A DNA stretch of 64,000 nt, from positions 62,001-126,000 of the forward strand of contig JAKFUK010000003.1 in NCBI GenBank assembly GCA_021732745.1, given 5' to 3'. Shown here one piece after another: positions 31,731 to 39,795 of this stretch. Position 1 is the first letter of the stretch. Each line of letters begins with the position of its first letter. The translations under genes and the position numbers were made by a program. The notes below the pieces were generated by a model, which was not told where the DNA came from, made no database searches, and worked only from the letters and a program-made list of their open reading frames with translations. The stretch comes from Nevskia sp. GTDB taxonomy: Bacteria; Pseudomonadota; Gammaproteobacteria; Nevskiales; Nevskiaceae.

Positions 31731-31853
31731 GGCGGGCGTTCCGGAAGTTGGGGTTGCCCCGGATGATGCCCGTCCGCCGTCCGGACCGCAGCGCAAAGGC
31801 CTCTGCTAACCTGTCGCCACTCTCTTTTTGCGCCCCGCCACCGTCCCGACCGC

Positions 31854-32426
31854 ATGAAATTCTGCTCCGCCTGCGGCCATGCCGTGGACCATCTCGTTCC
31901 GCCTGGCGACCATCTGCCGCGTGCCGTCTGCCCGGCCTGCGAAACCATCCATTACCAGAACCCCAAGGTCATCGCCGGCTGCGTGCCGGTCTGGGAAGGC
32001 AAGGTCTTGATGTGCCGCCGCAACATCGAACCGCGCCTCGGCCTGTGGACCTTTCCCGCCGGTTTCCTGGAGATGAGCGAGACCAGCGGCCAGGGCGCGG
32101 CCCGGGAAACGCTGGAGGAATCGCAGGCCGAAGTCGATATCGGCGGCCTGCTGGCGGTGATCAACGTGCCCTACGTGTCGCAGATCTACATGATCTATCG
32201 CGGCACCATGCGCAGCCCGCACCACGCGATCACGCCGGAAAGCTCGGAAACCCGGCTGATGAGCGAAGACGAGATTCCCTGGGACGACATCGCCTTCCCG
32301 ACCATCTGGCACAGCCTCAAGTTTTTCTTCGAGGACCGCGCCAAGGGTGTAGAAGGCATCCACACCCTGGACTTGATGACGCGCTACGGCCGCCGCCCGG
32401 AAGTGACCACGACGACGCCAACCTGA
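31854..32426 (+). CDS. Nudix hydrolase with N-terminal zinc ribbon
   Basis: A 190-residue NUDIX protein resembling the NADH pyrophosphatase-like group. The N-terminus has a CSAC...CPAC zinc ribbon (about residues 4-29). The Nudix box runs through GFLEMSETSGQGAARETLEE, with the catalytic RExxEE part intact, although the glycine normally found just after the box is replaced. It likely hydrolyses a nucleotide-linked diphosphate such as NAD(H) or ADP-ribose. The spacing to the divergent sugar dehydrogenase gene is about 120 bp. Confidence 0.88.
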   Translation: MKFCSACGHAVDHLVPPGDHLPRAVCPACETIHYQNPKVIAGCVPVWEGKVLMCRRNIEPRLGLWTFPAGFLEMSETSGQGAARETLEESQAEVDIGGLLAVINVPYVSQIYMIYRGTMRSPHHAITPESSETRLMSEDEIPWDDIAFPTIWHSLKFFFEDRAKGVEGIHTLDLMTRYGRRPEVTTTTPT

Positions 32427-32538
32427 GCCGATCGTCGGTCAGCCGACGTTCAGGCGACGGGGCTAGAGTGCATGCACCGGTGTCATTGTTCGTTGTCCAC
32501 TGCGAGCCGCCGGTCCCCGATCCCAGAAGGAGAAGCGC

Positions 32539-32943
32539 ATGAACAAGAAGACCATCGTTACCGTCATCGCCGCCGCCATGCTGTCGCTGGTGGCCACCCA
32601 GGCCTCCGCCCAGGCCGCAGCCGAGCGTCAGACCGAACGCCAGGGCAACCGCGCCGAGCGCCAGACCGAACGTCAGGGCAACCGGGCTGACCGCCAGGAC
32701 ACCCGTCAGGGCAATCGCGCCGAAGCGGTTGATCGCGCTCAGGAAAACGCCGATGGCCGACGCGAGAACGCCTCCGAAGCGGTGGATGCCGCCCAGGAAC
32801 GCGCCGGTGACCGCCAGGAAAACCGCGCCGAACGTCAGGGTGACCGTCAGGAGAACAGCGCCGAACGCCAGACGGATCGTCAGGGCAATCGCGCCGAGCG
32901 CCAGACCCGCCGCCAGCAGAACCGCGCCGAACGTCAGAACTGA
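32539..32943 (+). CDS. Secreted low-complexity protein with Arg/Gln/Glu repeats
   Basis: A 134-residue protein that I do not recognise by function. AGAAGGAG precedes the ATG. A Sec signal peptide (MNKKTIVTVIAAAMLSLV, likely cleavage after QASA) is followed by about 110 residues made of imperfect 8-11 residue repeats such as ERQTERQGNRA and RAERQTRRQQN. They have strongly alternating charge and no cysteine, aromatic or hydrophobic core. It is probably periplasmic or exported and either a charged single helix or disordered. A good terminator follows 20 bp after the stop, supporting a real monocistronic gene. Confidence 0.8.
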   Translation: MNKKTIVTVIAAAMLSLVATQASAQAAAERQTERQGNRAERQTERQGNRADRQDTRQGNRAEAVDRAQENADGRRENASEAVDAAQERAGDRQENRAERQGDRQENSAERQTDRQGNRAERQTRRQQNRAERQN

Positions 32944-32961
32944 TGGGTCGGCTGCTTGAAG

Positions 32962-32987
32962 AAAAGACCGCTACGGCGGTCTTTTTT
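32962..32987. terminator. Bidirectional-looking intrinsic terminator
   Basis: Stem AAAAGACCGC/GCGGTCTTTT with loop TACG followed by TT at 32986-32987, serving the repeat-protein gene. On the other strand the A-run becomes a U-run, so it may also end the toxin-antitoxin transcript, whose stop codon overlaps its edge. Confidence 0.85.
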
Positions 32988-33300
32988 ATGGGCCGGCGCT
33001 TCGCGTCCTGCCGCGTCGACTCCGGAACAGATCGGTGTGGCGGCCGATACGGTGCAGCAGCACGCAATCAATCGTCAGGCGATAAATGCAGACGAGATCG
33101 CCGTCGAGGTGGAAGTCACGGAACCCGCCGTAATCCGAATGCAGAGGATGATCGCGCATCAAGGGAGGCAGCGACTCGCCGGCCATCAAACGGTCGACTG
33201 CCAGATCCAGCAATTCGTCGTGCTCGACTGACCAGCCGTGAAGTCGCTTGTACCGACGCAGTTCGCGAATGAATCGCGGCCGCACGTCGAGCGCAAGCAT
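32986..33300 (-). CDS. YafQ/RelE-type toxin
   Basis: A 104-residue type II mRNA-interferase-like toxin. Features of the YafQ branch are RPRFIRELRRYKRLHG near the start, LPPLMRDHPLHSDYGGFRDFHLDGDLVCIY in the middle, cited here only by position (about 44-73), and a C-terminal GRHTDLF whose histidine fits the catalytic residue. It starts 2 bp after the stop of the upstream antitoxin gene, the usual antitoxin-toxin order. Its stop codon lies in the terminator shared with the convergent gene. Confidence 0.85.
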   Translation of the reverse strand: MLALDVRPRFIRELRRYKRLHGWSVEHDELLDLAVDRLMAGESLPPLMRDHPLHSDYGGFRDFHLDGDLVCIYRLTIDCVLLHRIGRHTDLFRSRRGRTRSAGP

Positions 33301-33302
33301 GT

Positions 33303-33572
33303 CTACCGGATGCTGCGCAGGAATTGCTTGGCGATTGCCGGATCGATGAAGCGCTTGCCGCCTGGCTTGCCTTCTTCGGAAACCATCCGGGCGCAGCTCA
33401 GGGTCGGTTCATCGACCGCCGCTTCGGCCATTGGGGTCGTCGTCGCGCGCCTTGACTTCGCCCCGGCAGCCGCGAGTTCGACGGCGGCGCGAATGGCCGC
33501 ATCCTTCGCGTTCAGGCCGGTCAAGGCCTTGGCCTGGTCAATGACGCTGGCGGGGATATTGACGATCGGCAT
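33303..33572 (-). CDS. Antitoxin partner of the YafQ-type toxin
   Basis: An 89-residue protein directly upstream of the toxin. The N-terminal MPIVNIPASVIDQAK followed by LTGLNAKDAAIRAAVELA looks like a short strand and helices for dimerisation and DNA binding. The C-terminal part is rich in charged residues and would wrap the toxin. It does not match DinJ, the usual YafQ partner, clearly; it looks closer to a VapB-type N-terminus. The antitoxin role rests on gene order and size. Confidence 0.7.
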   Translation of the reverse strand: MPIVNIPASVIDQAKALTGLNAKDAAIRAAVELAAAGAKSRRATTTPMAEAAVDEPTLSCARMVSEEGKPGGKRFIDPAIAKQFLRSIR

Positions 33573-33617
33573 TCAAGCGCTCCATTGAAGCTCGGCGGAT
33601 TCTATCTCCGAACGCAC

Positions 33618-34259
33618 TCAAGCCCCATGCTTGAACACCGCCAGCCCGAGCCCCGCCAGCACGAACAGTGCGCCGAAGCCGCGATTGGTCCAGCGGACGA
33701 TGTCCGGATTCTGCAAGCCGCGCAGGGCCTGCACGCCGAGCGCGGTATAGCTGCACATGCAGCAGACATCGGTGAACAGCATCGTGCACCAGACGATCAG
33801 GAACTGGATCAGCTGCGGGGCCTTGGGGTCGATGAACTGCGGCAGCACCGAAGCGGTGAACAGGATGCCTTTCGGATTCGTCGAATTGACGATCAGGCCT
33901 CTCAGGAACAGCGCGCGCGGCACATTCACCGCCGCCAGGCCGGGCACCGCCGCTTCCGGCGCACGGATCGGCGCTTCGGCGGATCGCCACTGCTGCACGC
34001 CGAGCCAGACCAGATAGGCCGCACCGAACCACTTGATCGCCGTGAATGCCAGCGGTGACGCCGCCAGCACCGCGCCGAGGCCCACACCAACCACGATAAG
34101 AGTCACCGTCGCCCCGGCCTGCAAGCCGGCGATGTTCCAGAGCGCGGCGCGAAAGCCATGCTGCAGGCCGGCCGTCACGCAGGACAGCACGCCGGGGCCG
34201 GGCGACAGGCAGATCAGCCACGCGGCGACGAGAAAGCCGAGCCAGGTATCGAGCGTCAT
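33618..34259 (-). CDS. LysE/RhtB family amino-acid exporter
   Basis: Inner-membrane efflux protein of 213 residues with about six hydrophobic segments. [26 protein letters not shown] at the start contains the SPGP signature, then [16 protein letters not shown], and [26 protein letters not shown] in the middle, both cited as family landmarks at about residues 36-51 and 117-142. The substrate could be homoserine, threonine or another amino acid and cannot be read from the sequence. It is divergent from cysS with 100 bp between starts. Confidence 0.9.
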   Translation of the reverse strand: MTLDTWLGFLVAAWLICLSPGPGVLSCVTAGLQHGFRAALWNIAGLQAGATVTLIVVGVGLGAVLAASPLAFTAIKWFGAAYLVWLGVQQWRSAEAPIRAPEAAVPGLAAVNVPRALFLRGLIVNSTNPKGILFTASVLPQFIDPKAPQLIQFLIVWCTMLFTDVCCMCSYTALGVQALRGLQNPDIVRWTNRGFGALFVLAGLGLAVFKHGA

Positions 34260-34359
34260 GGAGCGGGAGGTGGGAGACGGGGATGCATTGTCGGTCAGCA
34301 ACTGCACGTCCCGTGCCTCGCCGCTATCCTTGCCCGGCTTTTTTGCCTATCGAGCCTCC

Positions 34360-35736
34360 ATGCAACTGCACAACACGCTGTCCGGCCGCAAGGAAACCTT
34401 CGAGCCCCTGAATCCCGAACGGGTGACGATGTACGTCTGCGGGCCGACCGTCTACTCCTACGCCCACATCGGCAACGCCCGCCCGGCGGTGGTCTTCGAC
34501 GTGCTGGCGCGGGTGCTGCGCCGCCGTTACCCACGGGTGGACTACACCCGCAACATCACCGACATCGACGACAAGATCAACGCGGCGGCAGCCAAGGAAG
34601 GGGTCGAGATCGGCGTCATCACCCGCCGCTACACCGACATCTACCACGAGGATCTCGACGCCCTCGGCGTTCAGCGGCCGACGTTCGAGCCGAAGGTCAC
34701 CGAGCATCTGGCGCACATCATTTCGATGGTCGAGCGGCTGATCGCCAATGGCTCGGCCTATGCGGCGGAAGGCCATGTGCTGTTCAATGTGACGAGTTAC
34801 GCCGGCTATGGCGAGCTGTCCAAGCGCGACCGCCGCGAAATGATCGCCGGTGCCCGTGTCGAGGTCGCGCCGTACAAGAAGGACCCCGGCGATTTCGTGC
34901 TCTGGAAGCCGTCATCCGACGAGCAGCCGGGCTGGCGCTCGCCCTGGGGCCGTGGCCGTCCGGGCTGGCACATCGAATGCTCGGCGATGGCCGAAGCCCT
35001 GCTCGGCGACACCATCGACATCCACGGCGGCGGCCACGATCTGGTCTTTCCGCACCACGAGAACGAGCGCGCCCAGAGCACGGCCGCGCATGACGGGGCC
35101 ACCTTCGCGCGCTACTGGCTGCACAACGGCTTTCTGACCATGGACTCGGAAAAGATGTCCAAGTCGGTCGGCAATGTGCTGCTGATTCGCGAAATCCTGA
35201 AATCAGCCCCCGGCGAAGCCGTGCGCCTGGCGCTGCTGACCGGCCACTACCGCCAACCGCTGGACTGGAACGACGAAGCGCTCGCCGACGCCCGCCGCAA
35301 GCTCGATCGCCTGTACGGCGCGCTGCGCGATGCCGGCGACGTTGCCGCCAGCGAAGCTAGCGCACCGGACGCTTTCGTCGCCGCCCTCGAAGACGACCTC
35401 AACACCCCGGCCGCCCTCGCGGAGCTGTTCGAGCTGGCGAAGAACCTCAACAAGAGCAGCGACGCGGCCGAAAAAGCGACCCTGGTCGCGCAACTCAAGG
35501 ACGCCGGCAGCCTGCTGGGCCTGTTGCAGAAAGTGCCCGGCGAGTGGTTCAGCCAGTCATCGGGCAGCGAAGCCAGCGGCCCGGATGAGGGTGAGATCGA
35601 AGCCGCCCTCGCCGCTCGCACGGCCGCCAAAGCCGCCAAGAACTACCCGGAAGCCGACCGCATTCGCGACGACTTGAAGGCTCGCGGGATCTTGGTCGAG
35701 GACTCGAAAGACGGGCAGCGCTGGCGGCGAATCTAA
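34360..35736 (+). CDS. cysS: Cysteinyl-tRNA synthetase
   Basis: Class I aminoacyl-tRNA synthetase charging tRNA-Cys in the cytoplasm. The 458 residues start [16 protein letters not shown], with zinc-binding Cys27 in [18 protein letters not shown] (HIGH signature at about 36-39), further zinc ligands at GWHIECSAM and [10 protein letters not shown], and the KMSKS loop as [10 protein letters not shown]. The C-terminal anticodon-binding domain ends GQRWRRI. The length matches E. coli (461). The 3' end overlaps the convergent FMN-protein gene by four bases. Confidence 0.98.
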   Translation: MQLHNTLSGRKETFEPLNPERVTMYVCGPTVYSYAHIGNARPAVVFDVLARVLRRRYPRVDYTRNITDIDDKINAAAAKEGVEIGVITRRYTDIYHEDLDALGVQRPTFEPKVTEHLAHIISMVERLIANGSAYAAEGHVLFNVTSYAGYGELSKRDRREMIAGARVEVAPYKKDPGDFVLWKPSSDEQPGWRSPWGRGRPGWHIECSAMAEALLGDTIDIHGGGHDLVFPHHENERAQSTAAHDGATFARYWLHNGFLTMDSEKMSKSVGNVLLIREILKSAPGEAVRLALLTGHYRQPLDWNDEALADARRKLDRLYGALRDAGDVAASEASAPDAFVAALEDDLNTPAALAELFELAKNLNKSSDAAEKATLVAQLKDAGSLLGLLQKVPGEWFSQSSGSEASGPDEGEIEAALAARTAAKAAKNYPEADRIRDDLKARGILVEDSKDGQRWRRI

Positions 35737-36356
35737 CAATCCAGCCAGCAACCCTGCGTCGTTTCACCGATCTCGAAGCGCGCGCGGCGCTGGCCGCGTG
35801 AACCGATGTGCTGCCATTCGATCGCTGTGACATGCAGGGCGATCGCCGCGAAATCGTCGCGGCGATCGGCTTCGGCCAGCCCGTCGACGTCGTCGATGGC
35901 GACGTCGGGCGTGGTCTGCGCGTCGATCGCGGCCACGGCCCGGCGCTGCTGGGCGCGGTGCTGGGCGCGCAGGCGCTGCCATTCGGCGTCGGCGATGTCG
36001 TCGTCGAGATGGATGCTGGCCTGCGCCTCGATGCGCAACTGAACTCGCCGCCCGGCATCGAAGATATGCAGTGAACAGGCCGGCTGGGCACCGAGTTCGC
36101 GAACCTTGCCGCTGCGCCGGTCGGCGTGCACGAACACCAGCGCACCGGCTCGCGATACGGCGCGCAGCACCACCGTGCGCACGGTGGGAAGGCCTTGCCG
36201 GACCGTCGCCAGCGTCGGCGTGTGCGCGGCGGCGAAGCGGACCCGCACGCCCTGCGCGAGGATGTCCCAGACATCGTCCAGCACGTAGTCGAGGAACGCG
36301 GCGTCGTCATCCACGCTGCACATGGGCAGAGACCGCGATTCGATGGTGTCCAGCAT
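35733..36356 (-). CDS. Pyridoxamine 5'-phosphate oxidase-like FMN-binding protein
   Basis: A 207-residue split-barrel flavoprotein related to the Alr4036-type pyridoxamine phosphate oxidase family. The recognisable part is [10 protein letters not shown] followed by [17 protein letters not shown] and [20 protein letters not shown] (about residues 58-115), the FMN-phosphate binding region. It lacks a signal peptide. It lies downstream of the MerR-type regulator gene on the same strand after an AT-rich gap, so it may be part of that regulator's target set. The substrate is unknown. Confidence 0.75.
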   Translation of the reverse strand: MLDTIESRSLPMCSVDDDAAFLDYVLDDVWDILAQGVRVRFAAAHTPTLATVRQGLPTVRTVVLRAVSRAGALVFVHADRRSGKVRELGAQPACSLHIFDAGRRVQLRIEAQASIHLDDDIADAEWQRLRAQHRAQQRRAVAAIDAQTTPDVAIDDVDGLAEADRRDDFAAIALHVTAIEWQHIGSRGQRRARFEIGETTQGCWLDC

Positions 36357-36479
36357 GACCGCGCTCCTCTGATCGACTGATTCAGCCCCTCCACCCTTAC
36401 GAACGAAACCGGCCTCTGGATCACGCCGGGCGTCGGTTCCGTGCTTCGGCAGGCCGCCAGGGCGGCATCAATTCATACC

Positions 36480-36560
36480 GGAGAAAGATTGCAGATTCGA
36501 ACTCGAAAAGCAATTTTTGTTCATGTTTAAACTTAACAAAACATTTTCAAACCAAGCCGT
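36480..36560. promoter_or_regulatory. AT-rich upstream region of the FMN-protein gene
   Basis: This stretch is far more AT-rich than its surroundings. Read on the minus strand it carries GTTT-containing units spaced by about 10 bp and a GTTTAAAC palindrome. It probably holds the promoter and operator of the gene starting at 36356, but no single -35/-10 pair stands out. Confidence 0.4.
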
Positions 36561-36592
36561 CATCTGCGGTTCCGCAACGGCTCACCGCGATC

Positions 36593-37594
36593 TCACCCCG
36601 GCTCCGCACCGGTTGCAGGAGGCGGTGGCTGGGCGATGCCCTCATGGTCCAGCACGTCACCGAGCACCTGTTCCAGCACCTCGCGACAGCGTGAGGCCGC
36701 TGCATGCATGCGCGCGTGCAGGCGCGCGTCCGGCGGGCTGCGGCTTTCGCACGCCAGACTGTAGTGCTCGAAGGCAGCGAGTCGGCTCAGCAGTTCGGCC
36801 AGATGGTTCGGGCATTCGCAGGGCACCCGGGTCGGCAGATCGCGCAGCGCGGCGAGGAACGGTAGCGAATAACGACGCGCCGCCGCTGGCTCGCGCAACA
36901 GGTGTTCGATGGGCTTCTGCACCTTACCTCTGGCAGCCAGACCGAGCTGGCAAATGCGCGCCAGATGCGCCGGGTCGCTCGGCGCGCCCAGCGCGATCAC
37001 GCCCTCGTCGTCCAGTTGCGCCAAGCTGTGCCGAGTCGCATAGCCATAAATCACGAGGGTCAATTGCGGCTGCAACAAGCTGCGCAAACGGCGGAGCGCC
37101 TGCAAATCGGCTACAGACACGGTTGGCGATTCGACGATCAGCACATCGGCTGACGGCAGCCCCGTCGGCAGCGTCCCGGCATCGGCGATCACCGCGATCA
37201 CGCTGATGTCGTGGCGCGCCTGCCAGGCAGCCGTCAGCCGCGCGCCGAGCATTTCGCCGCAGACGACGGCGCTTGCCGAGCGTGCGCTCGCCGCCGGCAT
37301 CGGTCCGGGACGCATCTTTAGACGCTCGCGCAGCGGCCCGTCAGCGAGGGCGGCAACGGTGCCGATCTGGAAGCCGGCATCGACCGCCGCCTTCAGCAGG
37401 CAGAGCCGATCGACATCGGCGCGCGAATACAGACGGCTGTTGCCGCCGCTGCGCACCGGCTGCACGGCCTGATAGCGGAACTCCCAGATGCGGATGGTCG
37501 GCACCGGAATACCGGTCAGCTTCGACACCGCCGCGATGCGGTAGCGGCCGGCAGCGGGGTCGGCTTCGGCGATGTCGGCGGGCAAGGTGGTCAT
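36593..37594 (-). CDS. MerR family transcriptional regulator with large C-terminal domain
   Basis: A 333-residue regulator. Residues about 17-85 form a MerR winged helix: RIAAVSKLTGIPVPTIRIWE and NSRLYSRADVDRLCLLKA. The rest is much longer than in metal-sensing MerR proteins. It includes a helical segment and a Rossmann-like stretch (ISVIAVIADAG, ADVLIVESP, TLVIYGYA). That layout recalls cobalamin-binding LitR/CarH light sensors, yet the cobalamin DxHxxG motif is not visible. Two 11-bp spaced direct repeats lie just upstream of its start. Ligand and targets are unknown. Confidence 0.8.
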   Translation of the reverse strand: MTTLPADIAEADPAAGRYRIAAVSKLTGIPVPTIRIWEFRYQAVQPVRSGGNSRLYSRADVDRLCLLKAAVDAGFQIGTVAALADGPLRERLKMRPGPMPAASARSASAVVCGEMLGARLTAAWQARHDISVIAVIADAGTLPTGLPSADVLIVESPTVSVADLQALRRLRSLLQPQLTLVIYGYATRHSLAQLDDEGVIALGAPSDPAHLARICQLGLAARGKVQKPIEHLLREPAAARRYSLPFLAALRDLPTRVPCECPNHLAELLSRLAAFEHYSLACESRSPPDARLHARMHAAASRCREVLEQVLGDVLDHEGIAQPPPPATGAEPG

Positions 37595-37598
37595 GGCA

Positions 37599-37619
37599 TT
37601 TTGAATAGGTTTTGAATAG
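37599..37619. promoter_or_regulatory. 11-bp periodic direct repeats upstream of the MerR-type gene
   Basis: TTTTGAATAG occurs at 37599-37608 and again at 37610-37619, one helical turn apart, immediately before the regulator start and about 130 bp before nasT. A TTGACT hexamer on the minus strand overlaps the second copy. This looks like an autoregulatory operator. Confidence 0.55.
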
Positions 37620-37741
37620 TCAAATCATAAACCCCGGCCTCGCTGGCTGCCACTGCCGGCCGGTGTCGGGAGTCCGGCGCACCGGCAGACGGCGCGAAAC
37701 TTGCTCGCTGCACCGCAACATGATCAACGGAGTTGGCGAAC

Positions 37742-38311
37742 GTGCGCGTAGTTCTGGTCGATGACGACAGCGAACGCCTGCGGCTGCTCGACAGCGCCAT
37801 GCGCGCGGCCGGGCATCAGGTGGTGGGCAAGCTGCATCCGACCGACGATCTGATCGCGGCGGTCGACAGCCTGCTGCCCGATATCGTCCTGATCGACGTC
37901 GACAATCCGTCCCGCGACACTCTGGAATCGCTGGGCCAGATCAGCCGCGACCGGCCGCGGCCGATCGTGCTGTTCGCGAAAGCCTCCGATCCCGACACCA
38001 TCCGCCGGGCGATGGCGGCTGGCGTGTCGGCCTATGTCGTCGACGGCATGAGTCCGGCGCGGCTGGCACCGGTGATCGAAGTGGCGATTGCCCGCTTTCG
38101 CGACTATCAATCGCTCCGGGAAGAACTGACCAGCACCAAACTGAAACTGGCGGATCGCCGCGATGTCGAGAAAGCCAAGGGCCTGCTGATGAAACGCAAG
38201 GGACTCGATGAAAACGCCGCCTACGAAGCGCTGCGGAGAATGGCGATGGACCGCAACATCAAGCTCGGCGAGATCGCCCGCTCGCTGATCGCAGCGGCGG
38301 ACCTCTTGTGA
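37742..38311 (+). CDS. nasT: ANTAR-domain response regulator NasT
   Basis: RNA-binding antiterminator of nitrate assimilation genes, held inactive by NasS without nitrate. A GTG start at 37742 is chosen because GGAG lies nine bases upstream; a TTG nine bases earlier abuts that signal. The 189 residues comprise a receiver-like domain (VVLVDDDSERLRLLD, DIVLIDVD) and a C-terminal ANTAR domain (about 125-185) with DVEKAKGLLMKRKGLDENAAYEALR. The end overlaps nasS as GTGA. Its likely RNA targets are the two leaders at 39649-39752 and 44401-44463. Confidence 0.92.
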   Translation: MRVVLVDDDSERLRLLDSAMRAAGHQVVGKLHPTDDLIAAVDSLLPDIVLIDVDNPSRDTLESLGQISRDRPRPIVLFAKASDPDTIRRAMAAGVSAYVVDGMSPARLAPVIEVAIARFRDYQSLREELTSTKLKLADRRDVEKAKGLLMKRKGLDENAAYEALRRMAMDRNIKLGEIARSLIAAADLL

Positions 38312-39360
38312 GCATGACCAAGCTGAAACTCGGCCTGCTGCCGCTGGCTGACGCCGCGCCGCTCTACGTGGCGCGCGAATGCGGCTATTTCGCGGGCCAA
38401 GGGCTGGATGTCTCTTTAAGCGTGGAGGCTTCCTGGGCCGGGCTGCGCGACAAGCTGGCCGCCGGCATGCTCGACGCCGCGCAGCTGCTGGCACCGATGC
38501 CGCTGGCCGCGCAGCTCGGCATCGACCGCCTCGGCGTGCCAATCGAAACCGCCCTGACCCTGACCCGCAACGGCAACGCCATCACGGTTTCCAATGCACT
38601 GCATGCCGCCCTCGGTGCGCCGACACCGACTGCGCAAGCCACCGGCAGCGCGCTCAAGGCCCTGCTGCTGCGCGACCGCGCCGAAGGCCGGCCGCTGCGC
38701 ACCTTCGCGCATGTCTTTCCGTTTTCGACCCATCACTATCTGTTGCGCGACTGGCTGTGCAGCGCCGGTATCGACCCCGATCACGACGTGCGCCTGGTCG
38801 TGGTGCCGCCGCCGCTGACCCTGAAAGCCCTGCGCGATGGCCGCATCGACGGCTACTGCGTTGGCGCGCCCTGGGGTTACGCCGCCGAGCATGAAGGCAC
38901 GGGTCGCCGCCTGCTCGCCACGCACACCATTCGCCCCGGCTGTGCCGAAAAAGTGCTGGGCGTCAGCCGCGACTGGGCTGCCGCTCACCCCGACGCCTAC
39001 CTGGCCATGATCGCCGCACTGATCGAAGCTGGACGCTGGCTCGAACAGCGCGGCAACCGCGCGGCGGCGGCGCAGATGCTGATCGAGGCGCGATTGATCT
39101 CGGCACCGGAAGAATGCGTCCGTGCCGCCCTGCGCGACGATGCCAACGATCCCCTGAGCCCGCAGTTCATCTTCGGTGCCGGGGAGACCTTGTCGCCGCA
39201 TCACGATGACGCTCGCTGGTTCCTTGCCCAGATGCAGCGCTGGGGCCAGACCCGCAGCGAGGTCGACATCGAAGACACCATCGAAGCCAGTTACCGCCTG
39301 GCAACGCACAGCGTGGCCAGCGCCCGCGCGACTTCGGTCTTGAGCCCGCGTCCGCAGTAG
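38308..39360 (+). CDS. nasS: Nitrate/nitrite sensor protein NasS
   Basis: Cytoplasmic nitrate-binding protein that sequesters NasT until nitrate is present. It is related to the solute-binding protein NrtA/CmpA but lacks any signal peptide. The 350 residues include KLGLLPLADAAPLYVAREC, VSLSVEASWAGLRDKLAAGMLDAAQ, FPFSTHHYLLRDWL and GRIDGYCVGAPWG, matching the NrtA at 41108 segment by segment. The GTG start overlaps the nasT TGA, so sensor and antiterminator are made together. The order nasT-nasS differs from the nasS-nasT order reported in some other bacteria. Confidence 0.9.
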   Translation: MSMTKLKLGLLPLADAAPLYVARECGYFAGQGLDVSLSVEASWAGLRDKLAAGMLDAAQLLAPMPLAAQLGIDRLGVPIETALTLTRNGNAITVSNALHAALGAPTPTAQATGSALKALLLRDRAEGRPLRTFAHVFPFSTHHYLLRDWLCSAGIDPDHDVRLVVVPPPLTLKALRDGRIDGYCVGAPWGYAAEHEGTGRRLLATHTIRPGCAEKVLGVSRDWAAAHPDAYLAMIAALIEAGRWLEQRGNRAAAAQMLIEARLISAPEECVRAALRDDANDPLSPQFIFGAGETLSPHHDDARWFLAQMQRWGQTRSEVDIEDTIEASYRLATHSVASARATSVLSPRPQ

Positions 39361-39406
39361 TTGAAAGCAGGCCGCTGCACCTGAATGGAGTGCAAGACCG
39401 TGCCGA

Positions 39407-39423
39407 TGCACGGCGATCGTGCA
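39407..39423. promoter_or_regulatory. NtrC-like enhancer site upstream of the porin-nrt operon
   Basis: TGCAC-N7-GTGCA, the NtrC half-site spacing, lies about 155 bp upstream of the sigma-54 element. Further imperfect copies (TGCACC ... GGAGTGCA from 39376; TGCACC ... GGTGCA from 39420) flank it with other spacings. Confidence 0.6.
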
Positions 39424-39578
39424 CCGAACCCGCCTGGTGCAGGCTTGAAACGACTCCATTTCCACCGGAAAACCTCAATGGAATGACGATTCCCGCTTGC
39501 GATCATGCCACTATAATTTCAATGAAATTAGCAGCTTGTATCGCGATTCAGGAAAGTCATCGAGCGCTTTTTTCGTGA

Positions 39579-39595
39579 TTGGCATAAAGCATGCT
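39579..39595 (+). promoter_or_regulatory. Sigma-54 promoter of the porin-nrtABD operon
   Basis: TTGGCATAAAGCATGCT fits the sigma-54 consensus TGGCAC-N5-TTGC: GG at -24 and GC at -12 separated by 10 bases. Transcription would start near 39605, 45 bases before the first leader hairpin. Confidence 0.75.
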
Positions 39596-39648
39596 TTATC
39601 CGGTATGTAACACATAGCACTGCGATCATCGGACGTAAAGTCCGCTGC

Positions 39649-39707
39649 GGCTAAAGGTGGCCGGACCGCGCAGGGCTGAACAACGAACAATGGGCAAAGG
39701 CGCCCAT
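39649..39707 (+). ncRNA. NasT-responsive ANTAR leader, dual hexaloop hairpins
   Basis: Hairpin P1 (39649-39662) is GGCT-AAAGGT-GGCC and hairpin P2 (39690-39707) is ATGGGC-AAAGGC-GCCCAT. Both have six-base loops with A1 and G4, the signature of ANTAR targets. P2 shares its loop and 3' arm with the 5' arm of the terminator at 39696-39752, so binding by NasT would block terminator formation. An additional small stem (CGGAC/GTCCG, 39630-39644) precedes P1. Confidence 0.8.
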
Positions 39708-39752
39708 CGCTGCAGATCTTGAAAAGGATCGGCAGCGATGGGCGCCTTTTTT
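39696..39752 (+). terminator. Leader terminator of the porin-nrtABD operon
   Basis: A perfect 18-bp stem (39696-39713 with 39732-39749) followed by a T-run, 44 bp before the porin gene. It is mutually exclusive with the P2 hexaloop hairpin, so it is the regulated step of this operon. Confidence 0.9.
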
Positions 39753-39795
39753 GTTGCCCGCGACGACAACAACGAATTCAACAAGGGGCTTTGCC

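Noticed and set aside
32600..32943. CRISPR-like regularly repeated DNA
   Set aside because: The repeats are in-frame codons of a low-complexity secreted protein, with irregular length and no unique spacers.
38308..39360. A second periplasmic nitrate-binding protein
   Set aside because: There is no signal peptide and it overlaps nasT, which fits the cytoplasmic sensor NasS rather than a transporter subunit.
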